From assembly GCA_964464375.1 (NCBI GenBank), contig CAYXFU010000015.1:21454-85453 (forward strand): DNA of 64,000 nucleotides, written 5' to 3'. The notes under the pieces are model-generated. The model saw only the letters and a program-made list of their open reading frames with translations. It did no database searches and had not been told where the DNA came from. Source of the DNA: CAIOZA01 sp964464375 (GTDB lineage: Bacteria; Bacteroidota; Ignavibacteria; Kapaibacteriales; UBA2268). Made by a program: the position numbers and the translations under genes. This document shows, one piece after another, positions 9,223 to 19,100 of the stretch. Positions within the stretch are counted from its first letter, which is position 1, and the number at the start of each line of letters is the position of its first letter.

Positions 9223-9409
9223 GCTGTGAGAAAACTGCGATCATGTCATTCAGAAGGAGCGTAGCGACTGAAGAATCCAGGCTGTTTTTATTACAGGAAT
9301 ATATAAATACATGGATTCCTCACTTCGTTCGGAATGACATCTAGAAATGACTTTTTACACAGTCTCATTCGCTGGTTTAACAGCAAAAATAGAATTTTTA
9401 GAACCCACC
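9223..9409 (+). repeat. Dispersed repeat family A (MITE-like), copy 1
   Basis: The core at 9245-9338 starts GTCATTCAGAAGGAGCG and ends GTTCGGAATGAC. It is flanked by tgtgagaaaact on the left and ttttacacagtctcatt on the right, and ends in gaatttttagaacccacc. The same core and flanks recur near 40.2, 55.8 and 58.5 kb. It fills the spacer between two leftward genes. Confidence 0.8.
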
Positions 9410-9413
9410 TTCG

Positions 9414-11987
9414 TTAAAACAATCCTTCTTCAGCTGCAGAAGCTATAGGCAAAGTAAACGAGAAAGTAGATCCTTCATTTATCTTACTAATTACAGAAAT
9501 TCTGCCGCCATGTTTTTCCACAAATTCCTTGCAAAGTATTAGACCCAACCCCGTCCCTTTTTCACCGGAGGTACCAGGCGTAGATCTCATTTCGCCAACT
9601 TTAAACAGCTTCTTGACCAGATTAGATTCTATACCAACACCCGAATCTTTCACCATTACTTTGATAAAGTTACCTTTTTCATTGCTTTCTTTCAAAGCCG
9701 AAACTTCAATAGTTCCATTTTGAGGCGTGAACTTAATTGCATTTGTTATTAGATTTCTCACAACTGTTGTTATCATGTTTTTATCGCAATTTATAATCAG
9801 TTCACTATCAAAATCAGATCTAATACTAATGTTCTTTGATTCGGCACTTGTCTTTAGTAGAATTGTAGCTTCTTTTATTAGCGCTGTTAAATCTTGTTCT
9901 TCTATTTCCATTCTCAATTCATCCGACTGGCTTTGAGCCCACTTCAACAGATCGTTCAATAGATTGAAGATGGAGTTCGCAGAGCTGTAAATTGCCGATG
10001 ACATTTCCTTGACTTCCCGTACAGACAATTCATCAAGTTCTTTACTCAAAATCTCAGATACACCAAGGAAGCCGGAAATCGGACTTCTTAGATCATGCGC
10101 AAGAATCGAAAAGAACTTATCCTTTGAATCATTTGCTTCTATTAGTACTAATTCTGCTTTCTTCTGTTCACTTATGTCATAAAAGTTCCAAACACGCCCT
10201 GTTGTCTCTTCATTTGTAATAATTGGAATACCAACTAATTCAAAAAATTTGCCATCTTTTAATTCTATTACATCCTTTGAAGGAGCAGAACTCTTGTATA
10301 TTCTCTCTACGTTTGCAAGATATCCTTCAGGATCGACTAGCTTATCTAGAATTAATTCCGACAAGTTAGGACCATGCGAAACAAACTTGTCCCTTGGTAC
10401 TCCCCACATTTCAAAAAGTTTAGAATTGTAATGAGTTTCCTGTCTGTTTTTATCAACAACCAGAATTCCGGCGGATATAGATTCAAATGTGGTTCTAAGC
10501 AGTTCTTCACTTGCTTTGAGAGCTTCCTCTTGTATTTTGCGTTCACTGATATTTCTCAATGAACCTTCAATACCTATGGGCAAACCTTTCTTGTTAAATA
10601 TGATATGAATATTAGCTGAAACCAGAACTTTAGTTCCATCCTTACGTTTCAGCATTATTTCAAAATCATTTACCTCCCCTTGTTTCGATAGAATAGCAAC
10701 GACTTTAGCTCTATCCTCAGGATCATCATAAAATGTTTCGACTGACTTTCCTATCAAATCATCTCGTTTGTAACCCGAATACCGTTCAATTGAGGGACTA
10801 ATTTCAATTAATATTCCTGACATATCTGTTTGATAGAACACATCCTGAACATTTTCAAATATATTTTTGAATTTTCTTTCACTTTCCTGGATTATTAAGT
10901 CTGCACTCTTTCTTTCTGTAATATCCAATACACTGTTAAGATATGATTTCACTTCTCCTGATTTATCTCTAACTGCTACCGAATTAAGTAAAATTGGAAA
11001 TGATGTGCCATTTTTTCTCATTAGATAGAACTCTGAGTCGTCAAGTGCGAGCTTTTGTTTGTTAGCGGCATTGCACAAGCACTTTTGATTATATTCATCT
11101 AGCGTATCCGGAGAAATCAGATCTGTGTACTTCTTCTTTCCTATTATTTCCTCTTCGGAGTATCCCAACCAATTCAATTCTTTTCTATTCATCCGGATAA
11201 TATACCCGTTAGCATCCAAAGTATGATAACCAAACGGTGCATTATCATAGAGTTCTCTTTCTTCCTGAAGAGAATTTTTCAATCTATCGCTATATCTGTT
11301 TACAAGTCTCCTGAAATGAAATATTCCTATTAAAATAAAAATGTAAATGAGCAGATGAACCATTGATTCATTAATAATATGATTCTTGTAAGCAGCATAG
11401 TATGATTTTGCTGATGAGATATAACTAATTCCACCTAATATATCTCCACTTTTTAATCCACGCCTTTCATGGCATGTAAAGCAAGATTCTTCTGCTAAAA
11501 TTGTTGCCATATATCTGAATTTAGGTGTGCTGTCATTTTCAACGAATTCAAAATATTCACTCGAAGACTTGTCGAGCTCTTTAAGCACTTTCGATTCCCA
11601 TCGATCGGGATAATTTGCAGTGTCTAACGGATTCAAACTGATTATATCAAAACTAATTTCACTGTTCTTTGTAAGGAGTTTAGACAGCTCCTTTGTCATC
11701 ACATGCATATTTTTATAAGACAGTTTCTTGCCGTCCTTAGTTTCAATAGTTGAATATTCTGAATTTAAGAATGGATTAGTTTTTGATTGCTCATTAATTT
11801 CCGAATATACTCCATTATGACTTAAATTCCACTTACGGGTGATATCAAGCAAAACATTATAAGTATGTAATGTGTACTTTGCTTCGTCAATCAGATTTGT
11901 CTTAGCTGAGTATATATTCCAATACATCGAAGCTAAAACCAGAGTAGTCCAAACAATTATAATTGTATAAAAATATTTTCTTTTCAT
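9414..11987 (-). CDS. Membrane histidine kinase with haem-binding Tll0287-like sensor and PAS domains
   Basis: An 857-residue sensor kinase. An N-terminal membrane helix (about 5-27) is followed by a periplasmic domain containing CFTCH (C169, C172, H173), a c-type haem motif at the position expected for the Tll0287/DUF3365 domain, followed by GGISYISSAKSYY. A second helix lies near 210-228. Three or more PAS domains follow (about 240-620). The HisKA segment has FFSILAHDLRSPISG with phosphoacceptor H631. The ATPase domain has the N box NLITNAIKFT, DSGVGI and GTGLGLILCKE. There is no receiver domain and no adjacent response regulator, so the partner is elsewhere. Redox, NO or a similar small molecule is a plausible signal given the haem site. 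Confidence 0.88.
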   Translation of the reverse strand: MKRKYFYTIIIVWTTLVLASMYWNIYSAKTNLIDEAKYTLHTYNVLLDITRKWNLSHNGVYSEINEQSKTNPFLNSEYSTIETKDGKKLSYKNMHVMTKELSKLLTKNSEISFDIISLNPLDTANYPDRWESKVLKELDKSSSEYFEFVENDSTPKFRYMATILAEESCFTCHERRGLKSGDILGGISYISSAKSYYAAYKNHIINESMVHLLIYIFILIGIFHFRRLVNRYSDRLKNSLQEERELYDNAPFGYHTLDANGYIIRMNRKELNWLGYSEEEIIGKKKYTDLISPDTLDEYNQKCLCNAANKQKLALDDSEFYLMRKNGTSFPILLNSVAVRDKSGEVKSYLNSVLDITERKSADLIIQESERKFKNIFENVQDVFYQTDMSGILIEISPSIERYSGYKRDDLIGKSVETFYDDPEDRAKVVAILSKQGEVNDFEIMLKRKDGTKVLVSANIHIIFNKKGLPIGIEGSLRNISERKIQEEALKASEELLRTTFESISAGILVVDKNRQETHYNSKLFEMWGVPRDKFVSHGPNLSELILDKLVDPEGYLANVERIYKSSAPSKDVIELKDGKFFELVGIPIITNEETTGRVWNFYDISEQKKAELVLIEANDSKDKFFSILAHDLRSPISGFLGVSEILSKELDELSVREVKEMSSAIYSSANSIFNLLNDLLKWAQSQSDELRMEIEEQDLTALIKEATILLKTSAESKNISIRSDFDSELIINCDKNMITTVVRNLITNAIKFTPQNGTIEVSALKESNEKGNFIKVMVKDSGVGIESNLVKKLFKVGEMRSTPGTSGEKGTGLGLILCKEFVEKHGGRISVISKINEGSTFSFTLPIASAAEEGLF

Positions 11988-12298
11988 CGAATTACAAAAA
12001 TTATTGATAATATTTACTTAAAATATCTATGCTAACTTTACTAATATCATTCTTTATTGAATATTTAACAAATAAATAATCAAGGATTAAGAAAATGTAA
12101 GTTCACATTGTCATAATCGGCAAAAAAGAAAAATAATTAAGCAAAAATTTCATAAAATTCTTATTATTCTCAATCGTTGATAGGGTTAAGAATGTAATAA
12201 TTTTATGCTCATATTGATTAGTAAAAATTATTAATCAAATTTGTAAAATGCAGGTTTGAATTGAAAAAAATATATTAATAACTTAGAAGGAAAAATTT
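11988..12298. other. Divergent AT-rich intergenic region
   Basis: A 311-base spacer between the leftward kinase gene and the rightward zinc-finger gene. It must hold both promoters, but I could not assign them with confidence. AAGGA (within agaaggaaaaattt) lies just upstream of the ATG at 12299. No other feature was seen. Confidence 0.5.
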
Positions 12299-12604
12299 AT
12301 GACTTGTCCAAGATGCAATGTCTCGCTTATAATCGCCCAAAGGGAGGGAGTAGAAATCGATCACTGTCCTCAGTGCCGCGGGATTTGGCTCGACAGAGGC
12401 GAGCTCGACGTACTGATCGATAAAGCAACACAGACTATGTACAGAAGCAATGACTATAAAAATGAAGATCCGTACAAAAGGTCACACGACAGCCATCACG
12501 ACGACGATGACGACAGATATGAGCATAGTAGCCGTGGAAATGAATATAACAATCAAAATCGCGGAAGGAAAAAAAGTTTCCTATCTGATTTGTTTGATTT
12601 TTAA
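12299..12604 (+). CDS. TFIIB-type zinc-finger (zf-TFIIB) protein
   Basis: A 101-residue protein with the full zf-TFIIB signature: CPRCNVSL (C3, C6), then V-E-I-D-H-C-P-Q-C-R-G-I-W-L-D-R-G-E-L. The two CxxC pairs form a zinc ribbon and the WLDxGEL motif is diagnostic. The tail (about 45-100) is low-complexity and charged, rich in His, Asp, Arg and Asn (HDSHHDDDDDRYEHSS), ending in KKSFLSDLFDF. Proteins of this family are common small bacterial proteins of unknown function; nucleic-acid binding is a reasonable guess. An ORF in the +1 frame across the tail is only a by-product of the biased codons. Confidence 0.88.
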   Translation: MTCPRCNVSLIIAQREGVEIDHCPQCRGIWLDRGELDVLIDKATQTMYRSNDYKNEDPYKRSHDSHHDDDDDRYEHSSRGNEYNNQNRGRKKSFLSDLFDF

Positions 12605-12620
12605 GAATTGTACGTTAGGA

Positions 12621-12676
12621 GAAGCAGGAATGCTTGTCCTGTTGTGTATTGGCAGGTCAAACCTCTATGTTTGACT
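12621..12676 (+). repeat. Dispersed repeat family C, copy 1
   Basis: gaagcaggaatgcttg, a spacer, then the hairpin gtcaaac-ctctat-gtttgac. The same arrangement (gcagggatgcttg followed by ggtcaaac/gtttgacc) occurs in reverse at 40364-40416. Confidence 0.7.
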
Positions 12677-12682
12677 AAAATA

Positions 12683-12723
12683 TAACAAAAAAGAGGCTGA
12701 TCTCGCATGCGGGACAGCCTCTT
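12683..12723 (-). terminator. Rho-independent terminator of the DUF2795 gene
   Basis: On the minus strand aagaggctg (12723-12715 side) pairs with cagcctctt, and the inner arms tcccgca/tgcgaga extend the stem, leaving one bulged base. A run of six T follows. It lies 25 bases past the stop of the leftward gene at 12748. Confidence 0.85.
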
Positions 12724-12747
12724 CGCCTATAAACAGAAAACTATATT

Positions 12748-12987
12748 CTAGATATACTGCTCTTCTTCGTTGTCGTTGTAAAAGTACTCTTCATTGGCTG
12801 AATCTTCATATTCGGGCCAAAGATCTTCGATTCCTTCAATCAGCTCGTCCGTATCGTCCAGCTCATAAAGGTTCTCTATCACCTGCATTGGGCAACCTGA
12901 GCGGTTGACATAATCGAGCAGTTCTTCCTTTGTTGCTGGGAACGGCACATCTTCCATAAATTTGGCTAATTCAGGCGTCCAAAACAT
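12748..12987 (-). CDS. DUF2795 family small acidic protein
   Basis: A 79-residue protein whose N-terminal 60 residues match the DUF2795 pattern: F-P-A-T-K-E-E-L-L-D-Y-V-N-R-S-G-C-P followed by a helix ending in L-Y-E-L-D-D. The C-terminal third is strongly acidic with tyrosines (EYEDSANEEYFYNDNEEEQYI). The molecular role of the family is not known. A hairpin terminator on the same strand ends the transcript, so it is probably monocistronic. Confidence 0.75.
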   Translation of the reverse strand: MFWTPELAKFMEDVPFPATKEELLDYVNRSGCPMQVIENLYELDDTDELIEGIEDLWPEYEDSANEEYFYNDNEEEQYI

Positions 12988-13136
12988 TTCTACTCTCCTT
13001 GAGATATACTACATTATTGCTTTTATCAAAATTCGCTAAATTAAAGTTTGCAAAGATAATCAAATTATCTTGCTATATCAAAATAAGTTTCGATATTCTT
13101 TATTAATTATCGAAATAACTCTATTTCTATTTTAAA

Positions 13137-16100
13137 TTATTTTGTGATTTTCAGTCCATCAATCATTTTTTTTGCCATTTCATAGTCCGGGTTTATACGC
13201 AAAGCCCATTCGAACATTCTTAGCGCATCATCATTAGAACCCATTTTAAGATGACTGATGCCAGCCCCAAAGTAAGCGTTAGCATTGTTATTGTTTAATT
13301 TTAATACTTCGAGATAAATAAGTAATGCTCCATTTGGATCTTCATCATTGAGCAGTGTATCTGCCGTAAACGAGAGAAGTTCCTGAATATTTAGACCGAT
13401 TGTAGAATCGTATTTATCATCTTTCCAGTTTTGCATGGCTTTGGTTGCACCATCCAACGCATCCGAGTATTTTTCTTCTGCAAAATTCTTGTTTGCTTCA
13501 AGGTAAAGTTCATCGATTGAAGAATAGATTTCCCTGGCTTTCCGCAAATACTGATCCACTTCGTCCAGCTTCATAAGATTAATGCAAAGCTCTGCCATTC
13601 TGCAATACGCATGATGAAGCAATCTGCCGGTCATATTTGTGTTCCTCAGCAACTTCTTCAAATCAGAATAAGCACTTTCGGAATCTTTGGCAATTATCTT
13701 CTTTTCAATTTCCCCGAGAGCAATAGCATCATCTCTGTAATCCTCAAGATTTTTCTCAGCAATTTTTGCCATAGTTGTACCATTGTGCAAATCCAATCTT
13801 GCCAAAAGTTTTATCGTTGCTTTCTTCCATGTCCATTCAGTTCTAGCCCTCAAAGAAGCAAGCAGACCTTTCGAGAAGATCTGAGAAGGATCTCCATAAA
13901 TGCTCTTCATTGTTTCAACTAATTCATCCTCATTGGGCTCCAGCAGATAGGCTTCGCCTGTGAGTGGTAATCCGCCAATCTCACGCCCAATTGATTTCTT
14001 ATCAGCAGAAATCAACCAACCGATTGATTCATCAACGAAATCATCGGTTGATCCGCCTTTCGTGACAATAACGGGCAATCCGCTTGCCATAGCCTCTAGT
14101 GTCGGCAAAGAGAAGCCTTCGCCACGGTAAGGGCAAACAAACACATCACAAGCCTTATACAGCTCAACCATCTGCTCTTCCGTGAAGTAATCGTCAATAT
14201 AGATTATTTCGGGTGAATTTTCAGACTTTTGGATAATATCTATCTGATTTTTAGCAGTTTGTCCTGCGTAAAACGAATCGCCTCCCATATCCTTAATGAT
14301 AAGGCTGACATTGTCCAATCCGTTAAAAGTTCGCACGTAAGCCTGAAGCAGAATATCTATCCCTTTGCGGTAGATTGTTCCACCAACAAACAGAAACTTC
14401 AGCTTTTTATCGGTATTAAATTTAAATCGCTTGCCCATTGGCGACCATAGTTCAGGATCGCATCCATTAGGAATAACCTGAGCATGATCAAATTCAATTC
14501 CTGAATTAATGAATGAATTACGCGAATAATTCGATGGAGTCCATACTTCATCAGCATTCTGGAAGATGCTTACAAAATCGGTTCTCAATGTTGAGAATTC
14601 CCATGGCTGAATAATAAACCATTTAGACCCTTTTGGTTCTTCTGCTTTGGGGGGCCACTGATGCCTTATCCATGAGTATGGAAGTTTTTTAGTCTTGCTG
14701 TCAGACTCAAGTTTATATCGTATATCGTGCTGTTTTAGTATCTCATATTTTGGATTACCTTCCGGCAGGAATGTGTCAGGCTCATAAGGAACAATTGTTA
14801 CTTCGGCAACGCCGCTTTTGATAATGTTATAGCATATTTCCCTATTAATCAAAGCCAGTGAATGCCAAACAAACTGAGATCCCTCCCATACTATATTGAT
14901 TTGAGGCCCATCTGTCGGCACAGTTTGAACAACTGCATCAGTTGAGAGCTTTCTGTCAGACAAAGCCGCAAAATAATCCTGATTATCAAATTCCTGTTCC
15001 GGCTCCATTACCTCGTATTCGGCTTCTTCTCCTTTATCATCAAAATTGAAGCTCAAGCCTGATAGTAAGCTATTATCAAATGTTTCTTCGGCTTTCACAT
15101 TCTTTATATCTTCATGCGTATCACCAAAATTGAAACTCAAGCTTGATACTTGATTTGAAGTTGAATTCTCATTTGTAAGTTCGGGCATACTATGCTTTTC
15201 AGATTTTACAGCACTAATCACTATACTAATGTTAATGTCCTCTAATGATTCTGCCTCGTTAGCTTCGTCGTATGACTCAATCGTAAATCCAGCAGTTACA
15301 AGTTCTTTCCTTAAAAAATCCTCATCAAATGCCGCATAATAGAAATGAGCCTCGTCCAATTGATTGCCAAAAAGAAGCTTTGAAGCTATCTCGGAATTAA
15401 TCAAACCACTAAGAAGTAATCTTGAAATCTGCTTCAAGGATGTGCAGGATATAATGAGTTTACCTTCAGGCTTCAAAACTCTAGCCCATTCAGCAAGCAC
15501 TTCGCCAATCTCATTATGCGAAAAGCACTGTAGAAGATCTGCAGCAAGTATAGTATCAACACTTGCATCCTCATATTCTAGTATCCTCGCATCCATATTA
15601 ACAATCTCAGGACCTTCATAATTCAGATCAATATTAATATAACCTGCTTCAATTGCTTCGCCGCATCCTAAATTGAGCTTTAACGACTCAGCTTGGGTTC
15701 TGTCCGATCCAACCTTAATTTTTCTATCGGAAAGAGCCTCAAAGTAGCTCTCATCGGGACTATCGCTGGGGGGATTATAATTGTTCATTTGAGTTTTATT
15801 AACCTTAGTGGATGAGTCGTTAATTATAAGATTATATTCGCTAGCCTTCAATTGCATACCTTTTGCTAAATCTATATATATTTTTATTACATGGTCGATA
15901 TAATTCTTAAAAGAGTGTTTTTGAGTAATATTATGTCTCATTTTCTCAATGATCTGAGGCTCAGCAACACACTTGTTTATTATTTTCAATAAATCCTCAA
16001 CTGAGTCATAAGTGTATAGAAACCCATCCACTTCAGGCTCAATAAAATCAGGAATACCGCCTATCCTTGCTCCGATTATCGGCAATCGTAAAGCATGAAG

Positions 16101-19100
16101 CTCGAGCATAACCAAAGGGGCACAATCTTCTAATAAACTAGGAACAATTGCTATATCAATATTATTTGCTATCTCTTCCAGTTGATTAATATGATATTCA
16201 CCGTGGAACACAAGATTCCCTTTTTTGTCAATACTCTTTAAAAGATTAAGATATGCATCAACTGTAAAGCCGTAGATATGAAATTCTACATCAGACTTAT
16301 CAAAAGCTTGCGCTATAACTGCTATATAATGTACGCCCTTTATTGGGAGAACGCTTCCAATAAATCCTATTCGAATTGGTTTCTTTATTCTTCTATCTGA
16401 CTGCTTAGACAGATTGGGGTTTTCCCACAATTGATCCACCATGTTTGAAGATTGATGAACCAGTGCGAATCGTGTGTCATCTCCGCAATACTGTTTCAAA
16501 AGTTCCTTTTGTCTGTTTGATACACATAAGGTAACACTAATCCACTCTGTAAGAAGTTTAGTTGTTGTTTCAATCCTCTTCTTATAAAGGTCAATTTTTC
16601 CCGGATTCACTCTCACAGATTCTGAATTTTTTATCAGATCAACATCTTTCCAGATTGATAAATCCTCATGCAATAGATATAAATTTGGATCTATTATGTG
16701 ATAATTATGTGGAGTAAAACAAGTAGGAATTGCTCGTTTATTGGCTTCTTCTGCCATTACGAACGAAAGACCATGAAAGTTATGAAAGTGAATAACATCT
16801 GGTTTAAAACTTTCTAAAACTGCTGAGAACCTTTTGCGGATACCTTCGTCCTCAATTTCTCTCTCGGGATTGTCGGGATCGATAAATAATGCTGGTCTAT
16901 TATAAATACCAAACAACATCGCTCCTGAATCAACAGAGAAATCAAGAGAGTATGCCGGTTGAGCCGGATCATTTTTAAGATCGGCAAAGAATACCCCAAC
17001 ATCATAACCTCTGGATACAAGTTCCTCAACTACTGATTTTGGAAAAGTAGTGCCTCCACCGGATTCATTCCAGCCATACATTGTAAAAAGTACCCTTGGC
17101 TTTGTATCAGATATCCTCTTATTTTGTCTATCTTTAATGACTAATGCCAGATTCTGCAGATGTTGTTCCAGATCAGATGTGAAGGGCATTCCTGGATTTT
17201 CTTTGTTTAACTCGATAAAGTGTTTGTCTCCACCCAGAACTAACTCAGCCCATTTCATCTGTTCTTTTGAGAATAGAACAGGATGCCGGCTTATTAGCTT
17301 AGCTTTAACAATATTATGATTTTTAAGTGCACTATTATATGATTCATTTTCTGATTTTCTATAGTTAAACAATGGCTCATTTATATGATAACCTATAAAT
17401 CCATATTCAGCGGCTTTCAACCAGAATTCCCAATCCTCAAAAGGAAAACCCTTCAATGTTTCATCATACCCGCCAACTTCTTCCCACATTTTCTTTGAGA
17501 ACATCGAACAGACAGTTATATAATTGAATAGAACAAGCTTGGTTGGGTCGTAATCTATGGAAGGGATAATAATGTTATCATTTCCAAAATTCTGGACATC
17601 TGTATAAACTATATCTATACTTTTATTATTATCGAAAGCTTGAATACATTTCGACATAAAACTGGGTTTTATCTTATCATCAGCATCCATTGTGATTATA
17701 TATTTACCTCTTGCTGCATTAATTCCTGTATTCCGTGCACAAGCCTGACCCTTATTTTCGATAAGTTTAATAAGCTTAATATTATATCCGGAGTATTGGT
17801 TTATCAGCATTTCAGCTGTATGTACGGAATCATCCTTGCTTTTATCATCTATAATAATAATCTCATAATTCTTATAGTCTTGTGCAAAAATACTGTTCAG
17901 TGCATCATCCAGATATTTTCCATGATTATAGCAGGGAATAATTACTGATACTAAAGTCGAGCTTGGATTGACTGTTACTTGTAAATTTGAATCCAGTTTT
18001 CCCTTTTTATTTATTAATTCATAAAAGTAATCCTGATATCCTCTTGCTGTTTTATCCCACGAGAAATTCTCTCTGACCCAATTAATGGCTTTAGATCTGT
18101 TAGGTTCAAACTGATTAATTCTTGTTAAAATCCCATAAATATGATCTACCAATATTTCTGGTTTATTTGGCGAATACAATAAACCAGTTTCTCCGGATAT
18201 CATAGTTTCAGCTATTCCCCCAACATCATGAGCAATTGGAAAACATCCGCATGCTTGTGCTTCCAACGACACTAAACTGAATGATTCATAATTTGATGGT
18301 ATAACACAAATTGAAGATTTTGAGTATTCAATAGCCAATTCGTCGTGTGATACTGCACCATGAAAATGTATTTTTGAAGATAACTTTTTAATCTGATCAA
18401 AATTAAGATATTCTCTGGATTCCCACATCGAAGCTGTTCCGAATAAGTGCAGCTCTATATTTGGTAATAGCTTTTCTAATGCGAGAAATGCCCTAATTAA
18501 AATATCAGGATTTTTATCAGTTACTAAAGCACCAACAAATATTATTCTTCCTAAGTTGCGATTTACAGTGTGAGGATAAAACACATTTAAATCGACACCA
18601 TTATGTATTACTTTTAACCGAGATTCATTAATACCGGCTCTTTTAAGATTATTTTTAACTTCTTTTGATACACAGATTACTCCGTCTGCTATTTTATTCA
18701 ATAATATATCGGGATCTGCATTAGTCAAGAATTTGATTTCCTGATGATGAAATAGAACCACTTTAGGAACGCTGTCTTTAACATATTTATAGCTCTGCAA
18801 ATCAGGTCCCGAAGCAAAAGCCAGTACATCAATCTTGTTTCTTTCTGAGGAATTGGATGGGCTTTTCCATAAGTCAAATTGAATATAATTAACACCGTTC
18901 AGATATTTTATTTCTTTTTTCAGAAATGCCGCTATTGTTACATTATGCCCTAATAATGCTAAACTTTCCGCTGTTTTAATAACAGCTGTTTCGAGCCCGG
19001 CATTTAAGCCCTGGGGATCTATTTTACCAATGCTTGTAATTAAGCAAAGATTGAGAATCGGTCTAACTTTTTTTAAATTTGCTATATTATCTTCTGTTTT

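Noticed and set aside
12450..12674. A rightward frame overlapping the zinc-finger gene and running into repeat C
   Set aside because: It is out of frame with the clear zf-TFIIB protein, low-complexity, and ends in a dispersed repeat.
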